DNA from: Plantago elongata
Lineage: Eukaryota; Streptophyta; Magnoliopsida; Lamiales; Plantaginaceae
Assembly: GCA_036897095.1 (NCBI GenBank)
Contig: JAYMSP010000191.1
Coordinates: 1 to 64,000 of the forward strand
Length of the DNA stretch: 64,000 nucleotides
Reading direction: 5' to 3'
Made by a program: the position numbers and the translations under genes. Shown one piece after another: positions 49,900 through 61,569 of the stretch (the first letter of the stretch is position 1; each line of letters opens with the position of its first letter). The notes under the pieces were generated by a model that saw nothing but the letters and a program-made list of their open reading frames with translations, had not been told where the DNA came from and did not search any database.

Positions 49900-50742
49900 A
49901 GTACATTCTCCACTTTGCAACTTTTGTCATGAACATCACGAATCTGCTATGCATCTTTTTTTCGAGTGCACGGCTGTTGAATGGGCTAGGAATTTGTTTT
50001 GGCCAATGGAGTGGAATCACAAATCTGCTTCATTATTTCATATTTTAGAACTTTCCTCTACCCACACAAGCTACCTTTATTTTTTGCATTTCATTTGGGT
50101 ACTTTGGAAAGTTCGGAATCAAATTGTTTTCCACCATCAAAGGTTTTCAAATTATGTTATCGCTAAGCAGGTTACCAAGCTCAATTCTGAGTCTGCTTAT
50201 CTAAGGAAGCCAGGTAAAAATCCCAGCCCGATCACCTGTTCCTGGAAACACCCGCCACCTGGGTTTTTCTGTTTGAATACGGATGGGTCAGTACTGGGTA
50301 ATCGGGGCCAGGCAGGCATGGCTTTATTATTAGAGACCATTTGGGTAATTGTGTTCGTGCAGGAACGGAGTTTGTAGGTTTCACAACAAATAATATGGCT
50401 GAGCTTGTAGGCCTCAAAATTGGCCTCACTATGGCAATCCAGCTGCGTATTAAGAAGCTCATTGTACAACTTGATTCTAACTTTGTTGTTAATGCTATTA
50501 ATAGGGGGAAGGCAGTGGAGTGGCGCCATAGAAGTGTTATTTCAGATGTCCCTCACCTTTTGAAGTTCATCCCGGAGTATCATGTGGAGTTTATCTACCG
50601 GGAATCGAACACTGTGGCGGATCTTTTGTCAAAAATTACGTCTGGAAACGAGGTGCAAGTTGAAGCAGTATCCATCCCAGCCGATTTATGTAATAGGGCT
50701 AATATAGGATTAATATGTTGGGATGTTTTGCCTTTGTGCTAG
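49900..50742 (+). mobile_element. LINE 3' end: zf-RVT and RNase H
   Basis: The plus strand encodes a zinc-binding reverse-transcriptase tail (PLCNFCHEHHESAMHLFFEC, about 49908-49968), a Trp-rich linker, and an RVT_3-type RNase H: LNTDGSVLGNRGQAG (about 50270), NMAELVGLKIGL (about 50394), LDSNFVVNAI, and FIYRESNTVADLLSK near the end. The stop is at 50740-50742. The first frame (to 50377) and the second (from 50341) differ, so one frameshift lies near 50340. No endonuclease or reverse transcriptase core is upstream, so the element is 5'-truncated. A host RNase H-like gene of LINE origin is less likely. Confidence 0.75.
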
Positions 50743-50744
50743 CT

Positions 50745-51917
50745 TTTGTAGTTCAGCAGGACAAGTTTAGTACTTCTACGGGTTTTGTAATTGGTGTACG
50801 GTTGGATGAACCTTGTACTAGTTCCGTTTAGTTAATGTATATTTACCTTTAAAAAGAAATACTAAACTTATGTCTATAAAAAGAAGAAAACAACTAAAAG
50901 AACTTGAACTTAAATTTAAGGCGACAAGAGACTCACTAAGTGATTTGTGGAATAAAAGAAATATAAAGTTAAATCAACTAATTTACTTAATGTATATATT
51001 TTGTTTTTTCAGTTATTATAATGTTTAAAAAATATAAACTTTTATGAAGTTTTTTTTTTATTAATTAACATGAAACATAGCATTAGAATTACAATTACAA
51101 TTATAAATCAACCTGTGACCTCATGGTTATGGGTGTCACTCGGCTACAAATGCTTTTATGGAGTTTATAAACTATCGATAACGTGAAATCTTAAGACTCT
51201 TAACTATAATTTATTACGGACAAGAAGCTGAAAGTTTCATGAATTCAGAAGCTGAAAGTTGCAAATAAACTATGGAATAAGATCCTCTAGATATATACAT
51301 AATATTCCTATCGCTTATAAAGTGGTTTTGGAAGACAAAATGCATCTTATCGTACATGATGAATTGATGATCAGTATCATTATCAATCTTTTTCAAGTAT
51401 CATTACATAAAATATAAATTTATTTATTGAACCGAAGTTTCAACATATTAAAGATGCATGCATGTCCATGATAATATCATGAAAATATCATCTTATTGCT
51501 CATAGTAGACTCGGTACAATTAATACTAGTAGTTATAGTGAACTACGTAACTAGCTCTTGTTATACTTATATGTTCTTTCCAAATAATATTATGTATACA
51601 AATAATATTATGTATTGTCAACTGATGAGCCAACCAATAATATTATTCTACAAATGCTGCAAAAGTCAAAATATATCAAAATGTATGACTTCCCATTAAA
51701 TTGTCTAATTTCATATCTTCTCTTCTTTTCTATATGGCATCCAGCTCAACCATAATCCAAGATTAGTTCCCCCCCTCCTATTGATATTTACTACTCACTA
51801 CTAATGACAACATTCTAACTTGAAGAACTATATATATTGATCCATTTAACACGTTCCATTGTTGCAATTGCAACTTAAGACGGTCAGTTCATCATGTACT
51901 TGTGTAGTTGTGTGACT
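50745..51917. other. Intergenic region between the LINE and the dioxygenase gene
   Basis: AT-rich. A short direct repeat AATAATATTATGTAT (two copies, about 51584-51615) is present. No gene is supported. Confidence 0.55.
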
Positions 51918-53513
51918 TTAACTGATGCTCAATTTCCTGGATTCGAGGAAATTCTTATGCTTGGACTCACAAGATGTGATGTACTCTAGGAAACTAGCAA
52001 AATCCGTGTCTTTATATTGCCTTGGATTCGTTTCGTCAACAAGATTAGGACACGGCCGCACCGTTTTTGCAAAGGGAAGGCTATGCAAAGAGGCCACCGA
52101 TATCCTATTTCTCATTGAATTCACCACCACTCTATGTAAAACGCTCTTGTATCTGCCATTGCTGAATATCTGTTCATAAATATCATCATAAACTGTCAGC
52201 TTTACAGAAGATAATATAACAAAAACATTAAATCCTCATTTGATACCGTAGAACTTTCAAACTCAGAGCAAAATGTCTATTTTCATTTTTAAGAACTAAT
52301 TTAGACGTATGAATTTTTACGTCTGGAATTGATATTAAGAAAATAAGAACTCGTCATTATATGTGTACCTCGAGGTGATCCCCAACGTTGACAACAAAAG
52401 ATCCGGGTATGGGTTGGATTGTGACCCAATCATTTTTGTGTTGTATCTGCAAGCCCTTGACATCATCTTGAAGGAGAAGTGTGAGGAACCCATAATCCGA
52501 ATGAGGTGGCATTCCTAGCGTCAAATCAGGTTCTGGGCATGGAGGAAAACAATTCACAACCATTAGCTGGCTTCCATCTTCATCAAGTTCTTTTAACATA
52601 CCCTCTATTTCATCTTCTTCATTAATAATCAATTCTGTCTTTTCCTCTTTGTTCTTTAGCCCAAGGCTCTCTAGTATGGCCCTCACTAGCATTAAGAACA
52701 ATAACTTTGTCTCTCTACCATACCTAACCGCCAATTCCCTGTTCAAAAAAACATAACTCATGTTAGAAAAACACACCAGAATACTAAATTAAGTCCCACA
52801 TAAACTTAATAATTGACTTCTTGATCGACTTGAGACTATATAAAGTCAATTGTGCTAGGAATTAATGCATGTACCTAAAGTCAGGTGGAGAAGTAGGCCA
52901 ATGAGGAAGGACCTCAGGCAGAGGGTGACAAACCAACTTGAGAAAATCTCTCCAACAAAACACACCATCAGTGGTCTGGTTGAAGCTTGTCCCGTATCGC
53001 ACCGGAGATTTTATATCCGATGACATATATTTCTCTCGCTCCGACAATGGCATCTCGAAGAACCTCTTGCTCACGTTCACCATGTTTTCCAATACCTCCT
53101 CATTGATTCCTGAATTCAGTAGCTGCAATTATAAGGCATGTTAGTGATCAGAGTTAACATATCTCAACAAAATCGAACTTTTAGATGAGATGAAAGAAAT
53201 TATATCAGAATGCAAATGAGCTTACCTGGAAAAATCCATAGTTTTCGCAGGCGTAGGAAAGGGACTTAAGAACTTGTGCTCGGTTAGGACCGTTTAGTTC
53301 GGCAAAATCAATGATGGGCAAGTTGAGAGCGGTGTTGGTGGAGTTGTTGGTTGCATTGGGACGTTCGGCAGGAGGTAGTATGTACTTGGTCGGAACGTGT
53401 TGGATTCCGTTTTCGTAGAGATTCTTGACTCCCTTATGATAGTTTTTATCCGGAGAAGTGCAGTTGGATAGTGTCCTGTTTTCCCCTGACTTGAGTACCA
53501 TAGCTGGAGACAT
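51918..53513 (-). CDS. 2-oxoglutarate/Fe(II)-dependent dioxygenase (DOXC class)
   Basis: Soluble oxygenase that couples 2-oxoglutarate decarboxylation to hydroxylation or desaturation of a small molecule. Exons: 53513-53226, 53122-52875, 52738-52369, 52169-51918; sum 386 codons (385 residues), all GT-AG. The N-terminal DIOX_N region starts after HVPTKYILPPAERP and includes LPIIDFAELNGPNR. The iron ligands are His258 and Asp260 (MPPHSDYGF) and His314 (SVLHRVV), and the 2-oxoglutarate-binding Arg324 is in RISVAS. All are intact. The N-terminal KGVKNLYENGI...HVPTKYILPP pattern resembles Arabidopsis At2g36690-type proteins. The substrate is unknown. A second in-frame ATG lies at 53501. Odd: NSG replaces the usual NHG after exon 2 starts. 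Confidence 0.94.
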
Positions 53514-53677
53514 TGGTTGATATAATGAATGATAAGCAAAACGGAAATGAAGAAAAGCAAGAAGCAATGAAATTAGCTCTATGTGCCTTTATGACATTTA
53601 AGCTAGAGCAAATGAAGAAGCAGAGACGTGTAGTTAAAGAATATATGAGATGGTGGGAAATAAGAAAAGGAATGGAG

Positions 53678-53709
53678 TTTATATATAGGGGGGGGGGGGG
53701 GGGGGGGGG
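53678..53709 (-). promoter_or_regulatory. TATA box next to a 22-base homopolymer, dioxygenase promoter
   Basis: On the minus strand a run of 22 C (53709-53688) is followed at once by TATATATAAAC, a good TATA box about 165 bp before the ATG. Homopolymers of this length are unstable, so the spacing upstream of the TATA box may vary between individuals. The TATA role is inferred. Confidence 0.5.
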
Positions 53710-53713
53710 ATAA

Positions 53714-54168
53714 CATAAAAAACACCCATGCGTATAATTATTAGTTTAATACTAGTAAAACTCAGTTAACTTTTTGGTGTTCAAGAAAAGTGGTATTGAC
53801 TATGACGAAGAAAAGGTACCTGGATTCCTCTTAGCGGTTTCAATGGAATCAATACCGTTGACAAAGTTGCTCATGAGCAAGTCACTTACAATTGCTTTCA
53901 CTTAGGTATGCAGTACAATTAGTGACAGACAAGAGACCCTTCCATTCAGTTTCCCATCTCTACCGTATCTATTTCTTGGCTTAAATTGTTACATGTAAAG
54001 TCATCTCTAGAACCTATATAGATGTGTCATTTACATATATGCTCAACAACCTTCATGAATTATGATGTATTATCGCATACCGATGGTTCGGTTTTGAGTA
54101 ATATATGTAGAAAAGGGACAACGAAGTACATTTCAGTTGATTCACCCTTTAGTCGTTTAAAAAAAGAG
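53714..54168. other. Intergenic region
   Basis: Upstream of the dioxygenase gene. No gene is seen. Confidence 0.55.
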
Positions 54169-54538
54169 TGTAGAAAGGGACACATCTATTCTTTAAAAAG
54201 ACCTTTAAAAGGTCAAAATATAGTTGACTCAATTCTTATAAAGAGTGTCCATAATGTTCTCAAACAATGTGATACATTTAATTGATAGGCTCCCTCTTGT
54301 GTGAGTCGGTAGACTCGAGATCAACATGTGACAATAGAGAACGACAAATTTAGAGTGGACTGTGGACATATACGTACTAATCAGGCAGTCCAAAATTCAA
54401 TATTAACTTGAGTCATTCATGTGTTTTAATACCATGTAGAAAGGGCTAGCCATTAAAATACCTTAAAAGGAAGATAGTTGTTTCAACTTTATAAAATGTA
54501 TCGAAGATATTCTTAAAAATAATGTGAGATATTTAACA
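54169..54538 (-). mobile_element. Decayed TRIM, same family as 13556-13903
   Basis: On the minus strand the right LTR is 54538-54435 (begins TGTTAAATATCTCACATT, ends TTTCTACA), followed by a diverged primer-site position and a centre of about 150 bp. The centre shares, in order, ACTCAAGT, TTTTGG, a TTGxCACRTGTTGA stretch, GTCTACxGxCTCACAC and GAGGG with the first TRIM. The left LTR (about 54284-54169) matches the right one. It is non-coding and older than the first copy, judging by LTR divergence. No clear target duplication. Confidence 0.65.
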
Positions 54539-54539
54539 A

Positions 54540-56660
54540 TATACTCTCAAACTCAAGGGCACATATGGAGTGTGGATCTTGAGCCAGGAATTATTGTTAA
54601 ATATTTAAACATCATGCAATCGTCTATAGCGGAACCCCAGCTATTGTCTAGAAAGAGCTTTATTTTTGACTACGTAGCTAATACCTAATTATATAGTATA
54701 TGTTTGATTACACTATCAAGTTCATATCAACCATCTAAGTCCAAAAAAATGTATAGTCACAAATAGTTCTTCCCAAATTTGAAGATACATTTGTACCCTT
54801 ATATTTATAGTAACAGTCTGGTGTAAATTAGAGAACATTAATTGTCATTGAATGAAATTAAAAAAGAAGTAACTTAAGGTGAGAGAGGACTAAACTCCGA
54901 CAATTATATGTTTTGTTGGAGTGGCCTTGAGGGGAGAAGCTAGAACCTTTGTAATAGAAAGAATGAGGAGTTGGCTTCTACTCCTCTTTTAAATTAGATT
55001 CTTTTGCGTACGAACGTGTGTTCATATAATTGTAAAGTTATACTAAGCGTTTAGTGATACTGTTAAGTTCAAAATGTATTTTTGATCTATTTCGTCCGAT
55101 TTTGTATAATATTGGCATTCTCTGTTAACCATATTAAAACTTGTGTATGATTTATTTTTATTACTCCTAAATTGCTTATTGGGTGAGCCGCTTTTAGTTT
55201 TCATATTAATGCAAAGACATTTACAAGGCCCTTTCAAAAGAGGGTCGTAGGTCGAAAGGCATCAGGCGAATACATTTTCAAAGTTGGAGAAAAAATGATC
55301 GTAGGTGGAAAGCTATCCGATGAAGACATATCCAAGGCCATTGAAAACAGGGATCGTGGGTGGAAAGTTATCCGGCGAAGACATTTCCAATGCCCTCGTG
55401 TATGGAAAGTTGTCGGATGGAAGATATGAACCAAGTCTATTCTAATGTTGTAGAAGATCAGACTATCATTCTACTATTGATACGTGTAGTGAGTTTTTAG
55501 ATTCAAACAATTAAGGAACAAGAATGACATAAAACAATCGAACGACAATGTATAAAAAAATAGAAAAAAAGTAAAGTGACGAGTATTAATAAATACGTGA
55601 GAGTTGAACATCAATGAATTAGAATCAGAGAAATCATTAACGGTTGATATCAAATTCGGTAGTTGATAAATCAACATATGACAATTAATTCATCAACTAC
55701 CAGATTTGATCTGCTTTCATCATTAATATTTTCAGATTCAACATGAATCGTTCACGATATTCATCTCTATTAACATAATATCTATACCAAATAGTGTCTA
55801 AATTATGATTTCATATGAAAATAGTGTGCGAGAGGAAGTGAAAGACTTTTCAAGGAAACCTTGTCTACGAAGCACAATATTCGGAAAACGACTTTGTTTA
55901 ATTCATAACTGTCACATAGGAAAGGTGGATGGAAATTAAAACTGTCCGGTCTCCACACATTAGACCGGAACGGATGCAATGAACCAATGGGGCAAGGAGT
56001 ACCAAGTAGACAATGTTATGGTCGAGACTTGAAAATATGTGGATGATCTGACAAATGATTGAATGAATACAAGTAGCTATTTTAAAAAATTCGCTCCTAG
56101 TATCTATTACAATATGCAATTTGCCGATTCTAGTACTCAAGTGGAGACATAAGACAATAATCGATGGATCGAATGGGATTATACATTGAACAACTGTGGA
56201 AGTAATTAAATGTCATGTCATACGTTAGTCAAGAATATATATTTGGATTAAGACACCACACATTTACGTGGATTAAACTAGCCCTTATTATTTGCTTATC
56301 CGCACAATTATTTAATTAAAAATCAGCTGCCTAGCTAGTTCGTTTATCTTGGAAATTGTATATAACGAGCACATAAGTTTAAACATTGAGTATGTATGTC
56401 ATCTATGTTCATGCACTAATAATATGACATGGTGATTGGTGGATACATATATACTAATTTCAAGTAGATTTTCAAATGTACAGAACTTCGCCACGTGTAC
56501 GTGCCTTGGATCTGATTTTCGATCATGACTAAGAGTGAAGACCATCTCTTGTGTTTTAAATTTCTAGCATGTGTATTAAGTACACAACAAAACACACACA
56601 TACCATTGGCTGACTTTTGCACATGACCTCAGTGGGGAAGGGGAAAAAAAAGTGTAATTT
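54540..56660. other. Intergenic region with one minisatellite
   Basis: No gene is supported. The 54-bp minisatellite at 55211-55430 is listed separately; the rest is AT-rich. Confidence 0.55.
55211..55430. repeat. Minisatellite, period about 54 bp, 3.5-4 copies
   Basis: The unit contains ATCGTRGGTGGAAAG, TATCCGxYGAAGACAT and TCCAAxGCCMT. Starts of GTCGTAGG/ATCGTRGG fall at 55244, 55298 and 55353, so the period is 54-55 bp. Because 54 is a multiple of three, the minus strand stays open across the copies (frame 55434-55234), giving an 18-residue-like repeat. I do not think it is a real protein. Confidence 0.8.
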
Positions 56661-56669
56661 AGATTTTAG

Positions 56670-57353
56670 TACCTTAAATTGTTACCGTTTAATTTTGATA
56701 CCTTAAGTTGACATTTTGTCTAATTTAAATACTCCGTTTGTTAATGTTAACGGAGTCGTTAAATTTGTCCGGAAAAACCACAAAAGGTACATTAAGGTGT
56801 CATTACCGAAAAAGATACCTTATTTGCGATCATTTAATTTTGGTACTTAAATTTTCAATGTTGACAAATTCGAATACTTCGTCGGTCAAATGTTATTTTT
56901 GACATAACTAATGTGCACATAAATTAATTTTCGTCAAGACATTGCATAAATAACAAGGGTTTCAAGAATTAATAATTGTAAAAGAAATTAAATCAATTTC
57001 AATATGAATAGTAATTAAACATAGCATTTAATAAAAACATCATTGAACCCCAATGTAATCTTCTTTTATAAAACAAACATATCCATTCGTTATTGCTTAT
57101 TTACGCTAATGCGCATTAAATACGTTAAAATTAACGGCTCTGTCATATTTAACAAAACGAAGTACTAAAATTGAACAAATAAAAAATATAAGATACTAAA
57201 ATTGGACGGTCACAAAATAATGTACTCTTTTCATTAATGATTAGATATTTCACGGTCAAATTAACATTGCGATTAAATTGGATTAATAAAATATTATAAT
57301 TGAACGAAATTTGGATTAAAAGTATTAAAAATTAAGTGGTAATAATTTAAGGT
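56670..57353. mobile_element. Possible terminal-inverted-repeat element, about 690 bp
   Basis: The left end (ACCTTAAATTGTTACC, then TTTAATTTT and ATACCTT) and the reverse complement of the right end (ACCTTAAATTATTACC, then TTAATTTTT and ATACTTT) are inverted repeats of about 36 bp. The inside repeats phrases such as 'GATACCTTA', 'GGTACTTAAATTTT' and 'GTACTAAAATTG'. No coding sequence; superfamily not assigned. Confidence 0.45.
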
Positions 57354-57359
57354 GTTACA

Positions 57360-58885
57360 GCCGTAATATATTTGCTAGATTTTTACCTATTTAAGTGGGC
57401 CATCCTTTTCTCCAATCCTCGATCACTAGTATAATTAAAATTATCACAACTTTGAATGTCTTCTAATCTATCCATTCATACTATATTTATACAATTGCGG
57501 CTCAGAGTTCAGGATATGAAAGAATTTAGACCGGGACTTGTGCATGTATATAAGGAGAGGTGTTACGTGAATCGATCAAGCCTCAATGAATACTTTCGGT
57601 GATTCGAATTGGTTAAAGTTTAAATTTGACTTGTTCGGTAATGGGTTTGAATCGAGTTCGAACACAACACATATATGTACACTCATTTTGGATATGAATT
57701 TGAGAAATTAACTCGTCCTTCTTACCGTGTACTCGAGTCAAGTTCAAATTATTAATGAGATACTCAACCTATTTCATTAAATAACACTGAGTATAATTAT
57801 ACTGGTAAGATAAAAGAATGTGGCATGTAGAATGCGTGTTAGGCACTATACCCGAACCGTATATTCCTAAAATTACTATAGGAGTTTATGTTTAGGGGAA
57901 TATATGGTTTTAGCCTTTTAGGCTAATTTTTTCCTTCATATATAAACAAGATATTTCACACTGTGGCTACCTAATTAATTCATGTGTTGGAGCATGTCGG
58001 ATCTCTTCTGGTGCACTCCCTACTCGTAATAGTATGAAATTCACATGAAATGACATACGGATCCTACACCCATTGTGAGATGGGGTGTACTGGAAAAGAC
58101 CTAACATCAAATAAACCGGACATGGTGCATTTCGTAGGTGGGTTCCGACCGAGTATATTTTGAATTCTTCAGTCGGATATTACATTTATGAAATTATGAA
58201 AATTAAAGAGGCTTGGGTATATTTCAAACTAACCGTTTTATTTGGTTATTGATTAATGATTACTTATTAGTTCTTCTAGGAACTAAACTAAAATAGCTAG
58301 TAAAATGAATATAGTTTTAAAAAAATTGATGGGTTGTGAACTTGTGATTTTCAGTCATAAAGCTAGCTTTCATTGTGGATCTTGAGCATTTGTAGTACTC
58401 ATTTTAATTATGATAAGATGATCGATGATATGCTGAAATACGTATGAAAAAGTTATCGAAAATTCAAAATGAATTTAGGGGGTGCGGATTCTTGTTGAAA
58501 AAACAGGTGTTCCCATGGGGATAGGTTCAACCGTTCCATCTAGAAGTCTACTATATTATGGTAGTGTAAATTCATTATTTTCTCCACATATCACTATAAA
58601 GAATCAACTTTAAAGCTGTCGACTCTTGATTTAGAGAAAGTCCATGTAAATGTGCCTGGTGTGAACAATATACTATTGACCTGGTTAGCGGTCCGGATCT
58701 TTTATTCCATTTTCTATATCTAATTAGTATTCCACTCTTCAAAACATTACACGTGTTAGAATTTAAATATACATGAATTAATCATGATAAAAAGAGTCAT
58801 CAACTAAACTATCTCTCAACCCTATTTACTTATAATTAGGAAACTCTTACTCAATTTTTTCCTCCACATTATTTTACTTGACGCC
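57360..58885. other. Intergenic region
   Basis: No gene. At 57570-57780 there is decayed repeat DNA with GAGTTCGAAC/CTCGAGTCAAGTTC motifs similar in style to 36200-36350. Confidence 0.5.
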
Positions 58886-58889
58886 TCAA

Positions 58890-59124
58890 AATATTAAGAG
58901 ATATGTGTATTAATTGAGAGATCTGAGAGACGAATTAATGTTCTCAATTATGTATTCAATGTTTTAAACAATATCAATATTATTTATAAGTGAAGATTTA
59001 ATATCTTTTTTGATATATGTGTATATCATCGATGTTTTTAGTAAATTCTTTAATGTTTTTATTGTACCTGTAATGTTTGTCCGTCTCTTTTAGTCTTTTT
59101 ATAAAATCGTCTCTCAAAAGACTT
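58890..59124. mobile_element. Diverged copy of the MITE at 10988-11231
   Basis: Shared runs in the same order include TATGTGTATTAAT/CATGTATTAATA, GTGTATATCAT/GTGTGTATCAT, TCTTTAATGTTTTTA, GTCTCTTTTAGT and TTTTTATAAAATCGTCTCTC. The right end carries the AAGTCT terminus in reverse complement (59119-59124). The left terminus is not clear. Confidence 0.5.
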
Positions 59125-59149
59125 ACTCATTTGTAATATTTATCCCTTA

Positions 59150-60250
59150 GTCAAAAATATGTAAGCCCCTTTTGAGTTATACCTGAATAGACATTTTCCC
59201 CCAATATGAGAGACTACTACAAGTTTAAGCATATATACGCTAGGAGCTTGCTTAAATGATGATAATTATGTCTTAGTGAGTGATTTAATTATTTGGAAGT
59301 TTCTTAGAATTATTTAGGTCTAATTTATTTGAAGAAAGAGAAAGATTTAATCCGTATAAAGAGAGTTCATGGATACAGTTGTTCTTTATGTTATTTTATT
59401 ATAATTAACTTATATATTGGTTATAAGAGTGAGATATTAATTCATACATGAAATAGTTAGTTAGTAATTATGTCGGACAACCACTCATGACTCGTAGTAT
59501 AATAATTAATGAAAAGACAGTCGTAAGAATTGTGACAGGAAATTGTTAGCGACCAATACATTTAGTTAAATTAGAGGAGGGACATGCATGACTTTATTAC
59601 GACCTTTCATAGGAAACAGAACACCAGACTTGGCTGATCTTTTTATATTTTAGTACAACCTTTCAGTACGTATGTGGTTTTGTACTTGTCCCAGTCTAAG
59701 TCTTTCAGTCTTTTTGTTTTATCCTTCTAAGAAAAATTAAGAAATTTCGTGCACGGTAGAAGTTTCTCTTCTTTTTCCATCCTAGCTAGCTAGCTTACAG
59801 GGTCGAAGAAGAAAAAGTATCATGCTCTGAAAGCGAGCTAAATACATATAGTCGGTTTTTAGAAATTCTAACTGATAAACTTGAGAAGTTGTAATGGAGT
59901 TGATGTTTCAATAAAATTTATCTCAAATTCTCAAGTTTGAAAGGTGATGGAAATGAATTTTTGGCCAATGAGCACACGAACATAATTAGGTTATCAATTT
60001 GGCCTCTTTCGTTAAGATATGATATCATCATGGGATAATTGAGAATGCCATCCAAATACCCAATTCATACGTAGGATTTTAGTAAGTCCGTTATTTTACA
60101 CTCCAAGAATAGCCTATAAGAAATTTAGAATCTCAAATATGAATTATCCTTTTATTTTATTTGAAGTATATTATATTATTTCAGGAACAACCAGATACAA
60201 ATAAAATGAATTGTACCATTCTAATGCTTTTAATTAGAAGTATAAATTTA
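59150..60250. other. AT-rich intergenic region
   Basis: I see no gene, element or repeat that I can support. Confidence 0.55.
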
Positions 60251-60253
60251 ATA

Positions 60254-60504
60254 CTCCATCCGTCCCATCAAACTTCATACATTAGAGTTAACGCGTAGTT
60301 TTATGTGAAAAGTTATGTAATAATAAAAAAATGAAGAAGGTGAGAAAAAGTGTACTCTTAGTGACAAATGTGTAATTTTTGTGTAAAGTTGAGATTGTTT
60401 ATTATTTGTTAGTGATGGGGTAAGTTCTTTTTTTAATAAATGTATAAAGTTTGGTGGGATAGCTAAAAATGACAAATGTATGATGTTTGGTGGGACAGAA
60501 GGAG
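60254..60504. mobile_element. Stowaway (Tc1/mariner-type) MITE, 251 bp
   Basis: The left end is CTCCATCCGTCCCATCAAAC and the reverse complement of the right end is CTCCTTCTGTCCCACCAAAC; both go on into TTCATAC/ATCATAC. TA flanks both sides (60252-60253 and 60505-60506). The CTCCxTCxGTCCCA terminus is the Stowaway hallmark. It is non-coding. Confidence 0.85.
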
Positions 60505-60600
60505 TATAAGTTATTGATAATTCTATCTGGAGTACTTGTATACCGTATGCATTGGTAAACGAACCCGTAAGTCATTAAGGATAGTTTTCATGGGAAACAA

Positions 60601-60882
60601 GCACGGATAGAATTTCATCTAAAAATTTGAACTCGTAGAGATGTATGAAATTTAGTCATTTATACTATTACTATAATATTCTTCAATCGTGGCCAATTCA
60701 ACCTTTATGGGAAGGTCATTCGAGTGGAAATTTAATATGAGGCGAAAATTGTAAACATAGTAATTTGACCTCAGGTTGGGTGTGAACCAGAGACTCTAAT
60801 ACCATGATATGATTCAATTTCATCTAAAAGCTCGAACTTGTGGAGATGTGTTGAATCTCATTTATACTAATACTCCAATACA
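60601..60882 (-). mobile_element. TRIM-like element of a second family
   Basis: Two direct repeats of about 80 bp share AATTTCATCTAAAA, TTGAACTCGTAGAGATG/TCGAACTTGTGGAGATG and TTATACTA...TACT. They lie at about 60601-60686 and 60805-60882. On the minus strand the right copy is followed by TGGTATTAGAGTC (about 60804-60792), a slightly diverged Met-tRNA primer site. The centre is about 118 bp with no coding capacity. The left copy is poorly bounded. It is a fossil. Confidence 0.5.
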
Positions 60883-61033
60883 CACGATTCGCGATGCGAA
60901 TTCACCAATCACACGATTTTGGAACCACCGGGTCAGCGTGCGGGGTATTGTTTAGAAAATAGGAATTCGACCTGAAGCCGCACAGTATGTTACGATTCTA
61001 GGTTCTATTTTGTTGAGACTAAATACATAATTA

Positions 61034-61565
61034 TATGATGATATATATTTTGGATCAAAATTGTACTCGGGATTGAGTGTTTGAGGAGAATACTTGACCC
61101 TACACCCTCTTCAATGGCCCGAGGACCCTACTATAGACAATCCCATTTTCGTACCAACATCAATCCCACGATCCTGTTATTCATTCTCGTTGAATCATAA
61201 TGTTTATGTAGAGCTCAATGCTAAAGGGAGTGGTGTGACCGTAAGATCTAACAAACCGTGTTTGGGTATACAAAACTATAGTAAAGTTCATTGAAGTATA
61301 TTCACTTGAATCTCGAACGGTATGATTTCAATTTCAAAATCAAAATCTCAATTCTGATTCTCGACTCTGTTTCAGTGGGTCTAGAAAAGCATTTAAATTG
61401 CCGACGCATATGATGTATTTTATGTCATAATTGTAGGATTCTCGAGATTGAGTATTTGGAGGGAATATTAGACCTCATATATACTCTTCTTAATGATCTC
61501 ACATGAACCTGTATATGTGGAACACATTGTTAAAGTAAGTGGTGAGATCAAAGTAAGTTGTGAGA
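61034..61565. repeat. Diverged direct duplication (61034-61225 and 61408-61565)
   Basis: Both segments contain, in order, ATGATxTATxTTxTG, ATTGTA, CGxGATTGAGTxTTxGxxGxGAATA, a C-rich stretch with CTCTTC, and TGTTxATGTxGA/TGTATATGTGGA followed by GTGGTG. They are similar but clearly diverged, so this is an old duplication or two copies of an unknown repeat. The plus-strand frame at 61094-61294 lies in the first copy and looks incidental. Confidence 0.5.
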
Positions 61566-61569
61566 TCAT

